Positions 8,604-17,517 of a stretch of DNA of 32,206 nt are shown here, in pieces. Below the pieces are notes generated by a model, which saw only the letters and a list, made by a program, of their open reading frames with translations, did not search any database and was not told where the DNA came from. How positions within the stretch are numbered: the first letter of the stretch is position 1; every line of letters begins with the position of its first letter. Position numbers and translations under genes: made by a program. This DNA comes from Burkholderiales bacterium. GTDB taxonomy: Bacteria; Pseudomonadota; Gammaproteobacteria; Burkholderiales; Burkholderiaceae_C. The DNA is taken from NCBI GenBank assembly GCA_019510465.1, contig JAEKKH010000179.1, positions 1 through 32,206 of the forward strand. Reading direction: 5' to 3'.

Positions 8604-11239
8604 TGGCGGACGCCGCCGCCGTCGAGGCCTGGCTCGCCGCGCGCGGCTGGCGGCCGTTCGGATTCCAGCGCGAGGTCTGGCAGGCGATGGCCGAGGGCCG
8701 CAGCGGGCTGCTGCACGCCAGCACCGGCACCGGCAAGACGCTGGCGGCGTGGCTGGGCGCGCTGCAGGCGTTGCGCGTCGACGCGCCGTCGACGGGCTCG
8801 CGGTCGAAGAAGGCGCCCGCGCCGCCGCTGTCCGTCCTGTGGCTGACGCCGATGCGCGCGCTGGCCGCCGACACGACGCGGGCGCTCGCCGAGCCGATCG
8901 CCGCGCTGGAACCCACGTGGTCGATCGGCCTGCGCAGCGGCGACACGACGCCCGCCGAGCGCAGTGCGCAGGATCGCCGCCTGCCCACCGTGCTGGTGAC
9001 GACGCCCGAGAGCCTGACGCTGCAGCTGGCCCGCGCCGACGCGCCGGCGACGCTGGCGCACGTGCAACTGGTCGTCGTCGACGAATGGCACGAGCTGCTG
9101 GGCAACAAGCGCGGCGTGCAGGTGCAGCTGGCGCTCGCGCGGCTGCGCCCGCGTCGACCGGGGCTGATGTGCTGGGCGCTGTCGGCCACGCTCGGCAACC
9201 TCGACGAGGCGCTGGCCACGCTCGTGGGCGTGCCCCCGCGACCCGGCGTCACGCCCGCGCCCGCGCCCGCGCTCGTGCGCGGGGACGTCGCCAAGTCCAT
9301 CGTCGTGGACACGCTGCTGCCCGAACGCGCGGAGCGCTTCTCGTGGGGCGGGCACATGGGCCTGCGCATGCTGCCCCAGGTCGTCCGGGCCATCGAGGAG
9401 AGCGGCACGACGCTGGCGTTCACCAACACGCGCTCGCAGGCCGAGCGCTGGTACCAGGCGCTGCTCGATGCGCGCCCCGACTGGGCCGGCGTCGTCGCGC
9501 TGCATCACGGCTCGCTGGCGCGCGAGGTGCGCGAGTGGGTGGAGGCAGGCTTGAAGGCGGGCACGCTGCGCGCGGTGGTCTGCACCTCCAGCCTCGACCT
9601 CGGCGTCGACTTCCTGCCCGTCGACCGCGTGCTGCAGATCGGCTCGGCCAAGGGCGTCGCGCGCCTGCTGCAACGCGCGGGCCGCTCGGGCCACGCGCCC
9701 GGCCGGCCGTCGCGCGTGACGCTGGTGCCCACGCACAGCCTCGAGCTCGTGGAGGCGGCGGCCGCGCGCCACGCGGCGCAGCAAGGCCAGGTCGAGGCCC
9801 GTCATTCGCCGCAGGAGCCGCTGGACGTGCTCGTGCAGCACCTCGTCACGGTGGCGCTCGGCGGCGGGTTCACGCCGGAGGCGCTCTACGCCGAGGTGCG
9901 CACGACCACCGCGTACCACGCGCTGTCGCCCGAGGCGTGGCAGTGGTGCCTGGACTTCGTGCGCCAGGGCGGCCCGTCGCTGGCCGCCTATCCGGACTAC
10001 CAGCGCGTCGCGCCCGACGAGCACGGTGTCTGGCGCGTGCCCGACGCGCGGCTCGCGCGGCGCCATCGCGTCAACATCGGCACCATCGTGAGCGACGCCA
10101 GCATCAACGTGGCATACCAGTCCGGCGGGGCGCTCGGCAGCGTCGAGGAGAGTTTCATCGCCCGCATGAAGCCCGGCGACTGCTTCCTGTTCGGCGGACG
10201 GCTGCTGGAGCTCGTGCGCGTTCACCAGATGACAGCCCATGTGAAGCGCGCGCCCGCCGGCCGCGGCGCGGTGCCGCGTTGGAATGGCGGGCGCATGCCG
10301 CTGTCGAACACGCTGGCCGACGCGGTGCTGCGCGAGCTGGACGCCGCCGATCGCGGCCGCTTCGACAGCCCGGAGATGCAGTGCGTGCGGCCGCTGCTGG
10401 AGATCCAGGGCCGGTGGTCGGCGCTGCCCACCCCCGCGACGCTGCTGGCAGAGACGTGGAAGAGCCGCGAGGGCTGGCACCTGTTCCTCTACCCGTTCGC
10501 GGGACGCCTGGTGCACCTGGGCCTCGCGAGCCTGCTCGGCTGGCGCGCCGCGCGTCCGGAACAGGCCACGTTCTCGATCGCGGTCAACGACTACGGCCTC
10601 GAGCTGCTGTCGGCGCGCGAGATCGCGTGGGGCGAGCGACTGCCCGCGCTGCTCGCGACGCCCGCCGATCCGGCGGCGCTGCTCGGCGAGGTGCTGGCCA
10701 GCCTGAACGCCACGGAGATGTCGCGGCGGCGGTTCCGCGAGATCGCGCGCATCGCGGGGCTGATCTTCCAGTCGCATCCGGGCGAGCGCCAGTCGAACCG
10801 CCAGCTGCAGGCCTCGGCCAGCCTGTTCTTCGACGTCCTCCGCAAGTACGACCCCGGCAACCTGCTGCTGGCGCAGGCGCAGCGCGAGCTGCTGCGCCAG
10901 GAGCTGGATGTCGACCAGCTGGCCGCGGCGCTGCGCCGCATGCAGCGGCAGCAGCTGGCGGCGGTCACGCTCGCGCGGCCGTCGCCGCTCGCGTTTCCGT
11001 TGCTGGTGGAACGCTTCCGCGAGAAGTTCACCAACGAGTCGCTCACCGCGCGCATCGCGCGCATGGTGGCCGAGCTCGAAGGACGCGCCGGCGGCGCTGC
11101 CGTGGGCACGGCGCACGAGGACGCGAAGACGGTGTTCGCGCGCGACGCGCTGCAGGACGCCGCGCAGGCTTCGGTGGTGGCCGATCGCGACGAGCCCCCG
11201 CCGCGCCCGCGCAGGCGCCGCCCGGGGGTGCGGACGTGA
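8603..11239 (+). CDS. Ligase-associated DEXH-box helicase (Lhr-Core type)
   Basis: An 878-aa superfamily 2 DNA helicase of the ligase-associated Lhr-Core group. Walker A is STGTGKT at 40-46; motif II is DEWH at 160-163 (the Lhr family shows DExH); SATLGN is motif III; and the second RecA domain has [11 protein letters not shown] and QRAGRSGH (motifs V and VI). A winged-helix and beta-barrel region follows to about residue 820. The start ATG shares bases with the ligase stop in TGATG. Lhr-Core enzymes translocate on single-stranded DNA and unwind RNA:DNA hybrids; here it should work with the ligase and nucleases. The last ~40 residues ([10 protein letters not shown]) are a basic tail. Confidence 0.95.
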   Translation: MADAAAVEAWLAARGWRPFGFQREVWQAMAEGRSGLLHASTGTGKTLAAWLGALQALRVDAPSTGSRSKKAPAPPLSVLWLTPMRALAADTTRALAEPIAALEPTWSIGLRSGDTTPAERSAQDRRLPTVLVTTPESLTLQLARADAPATLAHVQLVVVDEWHELLGNKRGVQVQLALARLRPRRPGLMCWALSATLGNLDEALATLVGVPPRPGVTPAPAPALVRGDVAKSIVVDTLLPERAERFSWGGHMGLRMLPQVVRAIEESGTTLAFTNTRSQAERWYQALLDARPDWAGVVALHHGSLAREVREWVEAGLKAGTLRAVVCTSSLDLGVDFLPVDRVLQIGSAKGVARLLQRAGRSGHAPGRPSRVTLVPTHSLELVEAAAARHAAQQGQVEARHSPQEPLDVLVQHLVTVALGGGFTPEALYAEVRTTTAYHALSPEAWQWCLDFVRQGGPSLAAYPDYQRVAPDEHGVWRVPDARLARRHRVNIGTIVSDASINVAYQSGGALGSVEESFIARMKPGDCFLFGGRLLELVRVHQMTAHVKRAPAGRGAVPRWNGGRMPLSNTLADAVLRELDAADRGRFDSPEMQCVRPLLEIQGRWSALPTPATLLAETWKSREGWHLFLYPFAGRLVHLGLASLLGWRAARPEQATFSIAVNDYGLELLSAREIAWGERLPALLATPADPAALLGEVLASLNATEMSRRRFREIARIAGLIFQSHPGERQSNRQLQASASLFFDVLRKYDPGNLLLAQAQRELLRQELDVDQLAAALRRMQRQQLAAVTLARPSPLAFPLLVERFREKFTNESLTARIARMVAELEGRAGGAAVGTAHEDAKTVFARDALQDAAQASVVADRDEPPPRPRRRRPGVRT

Positions 11240-11922
11240 ACCCGGCGCAAGCGCTGGTGCTGCGCGGGCAGTCGCTGTCGCTGCTGCCCGAGCGCGCGGC
11301 ATGGCACGCGGCCTCGCGCACGCTGTTCATCGCGGACCTGCACCTGGGCAAGTCGGCGAGCTTCCGAGCGCAAGGCCTGCCGGTGCCGGCGGGCACGACG
11401 CGGGAGAACCTCGACCGCATCGGCGCGCTGGCGCGGCGGCACGGCGCGGGCCGCATCGTGTTCCTTGGCGACCTGCTGCACTCGCGACACGCGCAGCGCG
11501 TCTCGGCGATCGCGCCGTTGCACGCGTGGCGCGACGCGCATCCCGGCGTGCATTGCGTGCTCGTGCGCGGCAACCACGACTCGCACGCCGGCGACCCGCC
11601 GCCGTCGCTGCGCTTCGAGATCGTCGACGAGCCCTGGCCCGTGCCCGGCGCGGCCGGGCTCGCCGCCTGCCACCATCCGCGGCCGGTGGCCGGCGCCGCG
11701 GTGCTGGCCGGGCACTGGCACCCGGCCGTGACGCTGCGCGGGCCGGCACGCGACGTCGAGCGGCTCGCCTGCTTCTGCCACATCGCCGAGGGCGGCGACG
11801 ACATCCTGGTGCTGCCGGCATTCGGCGCATTCACCGGCAGCCGCTCGCAGGCGCCGCCGGCCGGCTCGACGTGCTGGCCGGTCGGCGGCGACCGCGTCTG
11901 GGCAGCACTGCGCATCGATTGA
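11236..11922 (+). CDS. pdeM: Ligase-associated metallophosphoesterase endonuclease PdeM/MPE
   Basis: A 228-aa binuclear metallophosphoesterase. Metal ligands are visible in DLHLGK (34-39), FLGDLLHS (about 76-83), RGNHD (111-115) and the C-terminal LAGHWHP (158-163). The start is taken as GTG at 11236, which overlaps the helicase stop in GTGA; no suitable ATG is near and the homologous N-terminus fits. The Pseudomonas putida homologue MPE is a manganese-dependent endonuclease on single-stranded DNA, so a nicking role in repair is likely. It is the last gene of the four-gene cassette, and converges on the DUF421 gene with a gap of 42 bases. The symbol follows the family name for ligase-associated members. 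Confidence 0.92.
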   Translation: MNPAQALVLRGQSLSLLPERAAWHAASRTLFIADLHLGKSASFRAQGLPVPAGTTRENLDRIGALARRHGAGRIVFLGDLLHSRHAQRVSAIAPLHAWRDAHPGVHCVLVRGNHDSHAGDPPPSLRFEIVDEPWPVPGAAGLAACHHPRPVAGAAVLAGHWHPAVTLRGPARDVERLACFCHIAEGGDDILVLPAFGAFTGSRSQAPPAGSTCWPVGGDRVWAALRID

Positions 11923-11964
11923 ACGAGTCATCGCGGCGTACCCGCGCGCCGGACCGCGGCCGGC

Positions 11965-12480
11965 TCAAGGCCGTCGCTCGGAGAGCTTGACGGTGATCTC
12001 GCCATCGCGCTCCAGCACCGCGCGCTCGAGCGGAGCCGACTCGTCGCCGGCGCGCTTGCGCAGGGCCTCGTCGATGTCGCGCGGCGTGACGAGCGCCTTG
12101 CGCATCTCTGATTCGTCGCGCCGGCCGTCGCGCACCAGCAGGCGCTTGTCGCCGCTGACCAACGACTCGAACCACGGCCAGCGCACGCTCGCCATCGCCA
12201 CCAGCCGATGCAGGACGACGATGGTCAGCCCCGCCGCCATCGTGGCCCAGAACGGCGACGCGCCGACCACCGCGCGGCTGAGCACGGCCCCGAGCAGCAC
12301 CGTGGTGCCGGCGTCGAAGACGCGGTGCTGGCCGATCGAGCGGCGGCCCGACATCCGGATCATCGCCAGCGTCATCACGAAGACCGCCAACGCACGCAGG
12401 GCCATCTGCAGCGGATCGAGATCCGTGCCGTCGCCGAACAACACGAGGCCGAGGTCGCGCAGCGTCGGCACGACAGTCAC
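11965..12480 (-). CDS. DUF421 (YetF-like) membrane protein
   Basis: A 171-aa inner-membrane protein of the DUF421/YetF family, with three N-terminal membrane segments (about 26-43, 58-72, 77-95) and a cytoplasmic C-terminal domain from about 100. The conserved RMSGRRSIGQ after the first helix matches the family R-x-x-GKR motif, and LLVRDGRRDESEMRKALVTPRDIDEALR matches its C-terminal fold. The length is slightly short compared with Bacillus YetF proteins. The molecular function of the family is not known with certainty. It lies 19 bases downstream of the SDR gene on the same strand, so both are likely in one transcript. Confidence 0.88.
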   Translation of the reverse strand: MTVVPTLRDLGLVLFGDGTDLDPLQMALRALAVFVMTLAMIRMSGRRSIGQHRVFDAGTTVLLGAVLSRAVVGASPFWATMAAGLTIVVLHRLVAMASVRWPWFESLVSGDKRLLVRDGRRDESEMRKALVTPRDIDEALRKRAGDESAPLERAVLERDGEITVKLSERRP

Positions 12481-12499
12481 TCCGGCCGGCCCGTTCGCG

Positions 12500-13375
12500 T
12501 CAGGGGCCCGTCTCCCCGCCCGTGCTGCCCCACACGTTGCCGGTGGTGAACGTGGATTCGCGCGAGGCCAGCAGCACGAACTGCCCGGCGATCTCGGCCG
12601 GCTGGCCGGGGCGGCCCAGCGGCGTCTTTTCGCCGAACTTCACGAGCTTGTCCATCGGCTGGCCGCCCGCGAGCTGCAGCGGCGTCCAGTACGGCCCGGG
12701 CGCGACCGCGTTGACACGGATGCCCTGCTCCCCCAGCTGCTTGGCCAGCGAGCGCGTCATCGACAGGATGGCCGACTTGGTCGCGGCGTAGTCCAGCAGG
12801 TCCTTGGATGGATCGAAGGCCTGCACCGACGAGGTGTTGATGATGGCCGCGCCGCGCCCCAGGTGCCTCAGCGCGGCCTTGGTGACGTGGAACAGCGCGT
12901 AGACGTTGGTCTTGAACACGTCGTCGAAATGCTCGTCCGGAATGTCGGCGATCGAGTCGAAGGAGGCCTGGCGGCCCGCATTGTTGACGACGACGTCGAG
13001 CCCGCCCAGGCCCTTGACGGCGTCCTCGACGAGCCGGCGGCAGAAGGCCGCATCGCGCAGGTCGCCCGGCAGCGGGACGGCCTTGCGGCCGGCCTGCTCG
13101 ATGAGCGCGACGACGTCCTTCGCGTCTTCCGCCTCGTCGGGCAGGTAGTTGATCGCGACGTCCGCGCCCTCGCGCGCGAACGCGATCGCCACCGCGCGGC
13201 CGATGCCGGAGTCGCCGCCGGTGATCAGCGCCTTGCGGCCGGCCAGCCGGCCCGAGCCGACGTAGCTGGTCTCGCCATGGTCGGGCGGCGGCTGCATCCG
13301 GCAGGCGAGCGCGGGCCACGATTGCTGCTGTCGGGGAAAGGGCGGCTTCGGGTAGTTCCTGGCGGTATCTGTCAT
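12500..13375 (-). CDS. SDR family oxidoreductase (YghA-like)
   Basis: A 291-aa classical short-chain dehydrogenase/reductase with an N-terminal extension. The nucleotide-binding glycine motif is TGGDSGIG (52-59), followed by NNAG (131-134), the catalytic Ser in TSS (about 183) and YAATK (Y196, K200). The sequence MTDTARNYPKPPFPRQQQSWP before the core is typical of the YghA/GSP39-like group often induced in stress. I take the ATG at 13375; an in-frame ATG at 13414 would add 13 residues with no homology support. It is followed at 19 bases by the DUF421 gene. The substrate is unknown; cofactor NADP(H) or NAD(H) cannot be fixed here. Confidence 0.93.
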   Translation of the reverse strand: MTDTARNYPKPPFPRQQQSWPALACRMQPPPDHGETSYVGSGRLAGRKALITGGDSGIGRAVAIAFAREGADVAINYLPDEAEDAKDVVALIEQAGRKAVPLPGDLRDAAFCRRLVEDAVKGLGGLDVVVNNAGRQASFDSIADIPDEHFDDVFKTNVYALFHVTKAALRHLGRGAAIINTSSVQAFDPSKDLLDYAATKSAILSMTRSLAKQLGEQGIRVNAVAPGPYWTPLQLAGGQPMDKLVKFGEKTPLGRPGQPAEIAGQFVLLASRESTFTTGNVWGSTGGETGP

Positions 13376-13537
13376 GGTGGTCTCTCGCACTTCGGTCGGA
13401 CGCTTCAACGGCAAGAGGCATACCCCCGGCCGCAGGAGCGACGGCGGTGGCGCGGTCGAGCCGCAGCCGGGTCACGGCACTTGCGGGTCGGGCCGCGGCG
13501 GCTCTACAGTCGCCCATCGCGATTGCCGCCCGACGCC

Positions 13538-14179
13538 ATGCCTACCTCCCCAGCGACCGCCGACCTCCGCGACCCGCGCGTCGACACCTACATCGCCCAG
13601 GCCGCGCCGTTCGCGCAGGCGCCGCTGGCCCGGATCCGCGACGCGATGCACGCCGCATTGCCGGACGTGGCCGAGGCGATCAAGTGGGGTCATCCGTTCT
13701 TCCTGCTGGAGGGGCGGCCGTTCGCGAACATGGCCGCGTTCAAGGCGCACTGCGCCCTCGGCTTCTGGCGCGGCGGCCGGCCGGTCGCCGAGGAAGCCGC
13801 CGGCGACCACGGGAAGGCGATGGGCCAGTTCGGCCGCATCGAGTCGGTGGCCGACCTGCCCAAGCCCGCGGCGCTGCGCAAGCTGATCGTCGAGGCGCGC
13901 GCGGCCTGGACGGCAGCGATCGAGGACAAGGCCAGCGCGCCGGCGGCGCCCAAGGCGAAGCGCGCCCCGCCGGCCGTGCCGGACGACCTCGCCGCCGCGC
14001 TGCGCGCGACCACCGGCGCCCGCAAGCGCTACGACGCCTTCACGCCCAGCCAGCAGGCCGAGTACGTCGACTGGATCGTCGAGGCCAGGCGCGAGGCGAC
14101 GCGGGCGTCGCGCATCGCGCAGGCGGTCGAATGGATCGCCGAGGGCAAGACGCGGAACTGGAAATACCAGAACTGCTGA
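13538..14179 (+). CDS. YdeI/OmdA-like protein with DUF1801 domain
   Basis: A 213-aa cytoplasmic protein with two recognisable parts. Residues about 15-125 are a DUF1801 (YdhG-like) domain with the signature AIKWGHPFFLLEGRPFANMAAFKAHCALGFW. Residues about 145-210 are the YdeI-type C-terminal helix pair, LAAALRATTGARKRYDAFTPSQQAEYVDWIVEARREATRASRI, ending with GKTRNWKYQNC. Related YdeI proteins have been linked to resistance to peptides and bacteriocins, but the biochemical activity is not known. The gene stands alone between a divergent SDR gene (162 bases) and the ECF sigma cluster (78 bases). Annotation by family only. Confidence 0.88.
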   Translation: MPTSPATADLRDPRVDTYIAQAAPFAQAPLARIRDAMHAALPDVAEAIKWGHPFFLLEGRPFANMAAFKAHCALGFWRGGRPVAEEAAGDHGKAMGQFGRIESVADLPKPAALRKLIVEARAAWTAAIEDKASAPAAPKAKRAPPAVPDDLAAALRATTGARKRYDAFTPSQQAEYVDWIVEARREATRASRIAQAVEWIAEGKTRNWKYQNC

Positions 14180-14257
14180 AGAATATTTTCGCGCGGGTGC
14201 ATCCGACCGGCCGCCGGCGCGCATCCAAGGGACATCGATCAACTCCGGACACCCGCC

Positions 14258-14659
14258 ATGGATCCCTGGTCCCGCCTGTTCACACCCGAGCTCCTCATCC
14301 CCGTCTGCGCCATCCTGATGCCGCTGGGCGTGGTCGTCGTCGGCCTCAACTTCGCCTGGAAGTACCAGGAGCGCAAGCACAAGACGATCGTCGACCTGCT
14401 CGAGAAGGGCCTGCCGGTGCCGCGCGAACTGCTGCGCTCGCCGCAGCGCAACGGCTCGGCCCTGATGCGCGCGCTGACGCTGCTGGGCGTCGGCGTGGGC
14501 ACCTGCGGCTTCCTGGGGGCGATGTTCCGCTGGGAACACGGCCTCTGGGCCGCGGGGCTGATCCCGCTGAGCATCGGCGTGGCGCAGCTGATCGCGATCC
14601 GGCTCGAGCCGCCGCGGCCGCCGGAGCCGCCCGAGCCCTCCGCCATCGACCTGCAATGA
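14258..14659 (+). CDS. DUF6249 membrane protein
   Basis: A 133-aa inner-membrane protein. A first helix (about 10-32, LLIPVCAILMPLGVVVVGLNFAW) is followed by the charged KYQERKHKTIVDLLEKGLPVPRELL, then two further hydrophobic segments (about 68-88 and 93-112) and a proline-rich cytoplasmic tail (PPRPPEPPEP). The pattern of a helix, then EKG.PVP, is that of the DUF6249 family, often found beside an ECF sigma gene, as here. The stop is 9 bases before the sigma factor start, so it is in the same operon. Function unknown; a role in sensing or membrane anchoring for the sigma system is an inference from position. Confidence 0.82.
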   Translation: MDPWSRLFTPELLIPVCAILMPLGVVVVGLNFAWKYQERKHKTIVDLLEKGLPVPRELLRSPQRNGSALMRALTLLGVGVGTCGFLGAMFRWEHGLWAAGLIPLSIGVAQLIAIRLEPPRPPEPPEPSAIDLQ

Positions 14660-14668
14660 CGCGCTGAC

Positions 14669-15256
14669 GTGGCGCACGGCCCCGTGGTTTCCGACGAGTC
14701 CGCACGCATCGAGGCGCAGGCCGCCGACCGGCTCGCGCGCGCGCGCCGCGGCGACCGCCGGGCGTTCGCGCACCTGGTCGAGGCGCACCAGTCGCGCGTG
14801 CGGCTGCAGTTGCGCCGGCTGACGCGCGGCGACGCGGCGCTGGCCGATGACCTCGCGCAGGAGACCTTCGTCCAGGCCTGGCTGCACCTGGCCGACTTCC
14901 GCGGCGACGCGCGGCTGGCCACCTGGCTGCACCGCATCGCGCTGACGCGCTTCCTGCAGCACGCGCGCCGGCCGCAGCTGCCGGTCGAATGGCAGGGCGA
15001 TGGTGACGACGTGCCCGACGCCGGCCACGATCCGCGCGCCGCCGAAGGCCTGGGCCGCGACGTCGAGCGCGCGCTGCAGGCGCTGACCGAGATCCAGCGG
15101 CTCGCCGTCGTGCACTGCTTCCATCTCGACCTGTCCCACGCCGAGGCCGCGCAGGTGCTCGGTTTGCCGCTGGGAACGCTGAAATCCCATCTCGACCGGG
15201 CCAAGACGCGGCTGCGCGACCTGCTGCAGGCCTGGAACCCGGAGTCCGCCACATGA
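14669..15256 (+). CDS. ECF-type RNA polymerase sigma factor
   Basis: A 195-aa sigma-70 family protein of the extracytoplasmic function class. Region 2 covers about 32-98 (AFAHLVEAHQSRV through LADDLAQETFVQAWLHLADFRGDARLATWLHRIAL), and region 4 about 133-186, with the helix-turn-helix SHAEAAQVLGLPLGTLKSHLDRAKTRLRDLL. There is no region 1 or 3, as usual. The start is GTG at 14669; a second GTG lies five codons later, so the exact start is uncertain. The stop overlaps the ATG of the following putative anti-sigma gene (ATGA), a common arrangement for a sigma/anti-sigma pair. Target promoters and signal are unknown. Confidence 0.95.
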   Translation: MAHGPVVSDESARIEAQAADRLARARRGDRRAFAHLVEAHQSRVRLQLRRLTRGDAALADDLAQETFVQAWLHLADFRGDARLATWLHRIALTRFLQHARRPQLPVEWQGDGDDVPDAGHDPRAAEGLGRDVERALQALTEIQRLAVVHCFHLDLSHAEAAQVLGLPLGTLKSHLDRAKTRLRDLLQAWNPESAT

Positions 15257-15657
15257 CCGAATCCCGACTCATCGATGACGACGCGGTGGCCGACTTCCTG
15301 CGCCGCGGCACGCCCGAGCCCCTGCCCGACCGCGGCTTCACGGCGCGCGCGATGGCCGCGGTGGAACGCGCCGCGCGCACCCAACCGGCGCGACGCCGCG
15401 CCGCACCGCCCGCCCCGCTGGCGATCGCGCGGGCACTGGCCATGGAGCAGCAGCTGCACGACGCGCGGGCGCGGCGCTGGCGCTGGGCGACCGCGGGCGT
15501 GGTCGCGGGCTACCTGCTGCTGGTGCTGGTGATGTGGCTGTCGCCGGACGGCAGCGTGTCGGTGTCGCTGCCGACGCCCGGGGAAGTCTTCCCGCTCGGG
15601 TTGCTGCTGGCCGCCGGCGCGATCTGGGTCGCGGTGCGGGAGCTGCGCGCGACCTGA
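15253..15657 (+). CDS. Putative membrane anti-sigma factor
   Basis: A 134-aa protein whose ATG overlaps the sigma factor stop. The cytoplasmic N-terminus (1-75) has a short acidic helix DDDAVADFLRRGTPEPLPDRGFTARAM, a pattern seen in small ECF-associated anti-sigma proteins, then two membrane segments (about 79-96 and 111-129). There is no HxxxCxxC zinc motif, so this is not a ZAS-type anti-sigma. The assignment rests mainly on position and topology; domain recognition is weak. It would hold the sigma factor at the inner membrane until a signal is sensed, possibly together with the DUF6249 protein encoded upstream. Confidence 0.7.
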   Translation: MTESRLIDDDAVADFLRRGTPEPLPDRGFTARAMAAVERAARTQPARRRAAPPAPLAIARALAMEQQLHDARARRWRWATAGVVAGYLLLVLVMWLSPDGSVSVSLPTPGEVFPLGLLLAAGAIWVAVRELRAT

Positions 15658-15701
15658 GGCGCCATGTGACGCGGCCTCGACCGCGCAACGCCCCTGCGAC
15701 C

Positions 15702-16274
15702 TCAGTTGCCGTGCGGGATCTCGATGGGCTTGACGTCGCCGCAGTCGCCGGACACGAACTTGCCCGCGATGTCGTTGCTCATGTGCATCGTTCCCTTGTC
15801 GGAGGTCGAGTCGGATTCGCTGCTGAACGCGAACGCCGAGTCGCCCATCGTGGTGAGCGTGCCGTGCCCGACCACGCTGTGCTTCTGCGCCGTGGTGCAC
15901 GCGAAGTCGTATCGGGTGACGTTGCCGGACGTGCTGACGTTCTTGCGCGTGCACCGGCTGTCGCTTCCCGGCGTGAAGCCGCGCGCAAGCTGCTCCCGGG
16001 TGTAGCAGACCCGCACCACGTTCGCGGCGCCGCCGGGCGCCATGCCCAGCCCCCGGCCGGCCATCATCTTCTCGACGGCGGCGCGCTGGTCCGGCGGCAT
16101 GGCGGCCAGCCGGGCCTTCATCTTCTCCATCGCCGCGTCGGCGTCGGCGCCGCCCATCTTCATCTTGACGGTTTCTTCCCAGAGCCCCGGACGGATCTGC
16201 GGCCCCTGCGCCAACGCGGAAACGGCCGGCAGGACGACGGCGCAGGCGATGAGAAGGCGATGGCGGGCGTTCAT
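15702..16274 (-). CDS. DUF3617 family exported protein
   Basis: A 190-aa protein with a Sec signal peptide (about 1-22, MNARHRLLIACAVVLPAVSA then LAQ) and a mature part of DUF3617 type. The family pattern RPGLWEETVKM is at 28-38, then a Met/Ala-rich helix, and four mature cysteines (C90, C108, C126, C178), likely forming two disulfides in the periplasm. VCYTREQL and RCTRKNVSTSGNVTRYDFACT match the conserved core. The family has no known function. The start is ATG at 16274. The upstream M14 peptidase gene on the same strand ends 89 bases before it. Confidence 0.88.
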   Translation of the reverse strand: MNARHRLLIACAVVLPAVSALAQGPQIRPGLWEETVKMKMGGADADAAMEKMKARLAAMPPDQRAAVEKMMAGRGLGMAPGGAANVVRVCYTREQLARGFTPGSDSRCTRKNVSTSGNVTRYDFACTTAQKHSVVGHGTLTTMGDSAFAFSSESDSTSDKGTMHMSNDIAGKFVSGDCGDVKPIEIPHGN

Positions 16275-16363
16275 GGCGGATCCCTCGAGGTGGCGTCGGT
16301 GACGAGTCGCGCGGATTCTGCGCCCCGCCCCTGGCCGCCACCACCCCCGATTCGGGGGACGGG

Positions 16364-17440
16364 TCAGTCGACGCGGCGCGCGGCGCCGATCACGCGCGTG
16401 CCGGGCACCAGGCTGCGCTGCGCGCTCGCCTGCACGCCGGGGTTGGTCATCTGCTCGCGGATCCAGCGCTGCAGGTCGTCCCACATCGCCGCCAGTTCCC
16501 GCGGCGGGACGACGCGCGCGTTCTTCAGCTCCAGCGTCATCACCGGCACGTTCTTCACCAGCCCGCCGTAGTTGCCCAGCGAGCCGGGGTAGATGCCCAC
16601 CGGATCGAGCTGCAGGCTGCCGAGGCGGCGCGGCGCGGGCGGCGGGCCGTCGAAATCGAGCAGGCCGTAGGGTGCGTGCACCGACACGATGAGGTCGGGG
16701 TGGAACTGGTCGATCTGCTCGATCAGCCAGCGCGATTCGGGCTCGGACAGCGGCCGCAGGCCGGGGAAGCGACGCGGGTCGCGCTTCGTGCGCCGGATCC
16801 AGTAGGGCTGGGCATCGCGTGCCCAGTCGGCGGTCGGGAAGTTGCGGTTCAGGTCGACGCCGTGCGCGTTGACGCGGGTCGACGGCGAGTGCAGCAGGCC
16901 GTCGGGGTTGAGCAGCGGCACGAAACGCCAGGCGACGTCGGCGAGCGTGGGCTGGGTGGTCTTCGTCGTTCTCGGTCCCGCCGAGGCCTGCACGCCGCGG
17001 GAGCGCGCGATCCAGTCGAAGGCCAGCGTCACGGAGGCCAGCTCGTCGCCATGGATGCCCCCCAGCAGCAGCACCTTGAACTTCGGCGGGGTCGCGGGCA
17101 GCACGTCGTTCGTCCACAGCGGAACGCCGTGCACCGAGCGCCCGGCGCCGGGCTGCAGGCCCGAGGCGCGGCAGGCGGGCAGGTCGACGCCGGGCACCGC
17201 CGGCGCGAGGCGGGCGCACCACTGCGTGAGGTCGGGAGGGGTCGCCGCCGGCGGAGCGGACGCCGCCTTCGCGGGCGCCGCGGGCGCGGGCTTGCGCGGC
17301 ACGTTGGCCGATACGGGCAGCAGTACCAGCGCGAGCGCGGCGACGGTAGCGGCGGCGGCCGCCAGCCGGCGCGGCTGCACCAGGATGGCCGCCGGCCTGG
17401 CCGGCCGGCCAGGGAGATCGGGGTTCTCGTTGTTCTTCAC
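16364..17440 (-). CDS. M14 family zinc carboxypeptidase (MpaA-like)
   Basis: A 358-aa metallopeptidase with an N-terminal membrane segment or uncleaved signal (about 25-46) followed by a Pro/Ala-rich linker. Zinc and catalytic residues are visible: H130 and E133 in GGIHGDE, H255 in VSVHAPYG, and the general base E304 in MTLELKNA. NPDG (178-181) and LNRNFP (197-202) are further M14 marks. This best matches the murein peptide amidase A group that trims the D-amino acid-linked peptide of peptidoglycan, so the substrate may be cell-wall tripeptides in the periplasm. The substrate call is by analogy. It is divergent from the AMP nucleosidase gene 77 bases away. Confidence 0.88.
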   Translation of the reverse strand: MKNNENPDLPGRPARPAAILVQPRRLAAAAATVAALALVLLPVSANVPRKPAPAAPAKAASAPPAATPPDLTQWCARLAPAVPGVDLPACRASGLQPGAGRSVHGVPLWTNDVLPATPPKFKVLLLGGIHGDELASVTLAFDWIARSRGVQASAGPRTTKTTQPTLADVAWRFVPLLNPDGLLHSPSTRVNAHGVDLNRNFPTADWARDAQPYWIRRTKRDPRRFPGLRPLSEPESRWLIEQIDQFHPDLIVSVHAPYGLLDFDGPPPAPRRLGSLQLDPVGIYPGSLGNYGGLVKNVPVMTLELKNARVVPPRELAAMWDDLQRWIREQMTNPGVQASAQRSLVPGTRVIGAARRVD

Positions 17441-17517
17441 CCCGACAGTGTAGAAGTGCGCGCACCCGGGCCTCCCGCGGACGCGCCGCCGCCACGCCTT
17501 TCATCCACAATGAACCC

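Noticed and set aside
8324-11302. 992-codon antisense frame over the helicase
   Set aside because: Same GC artefact; it covers a gene with all helicase motifs on the plus strand.
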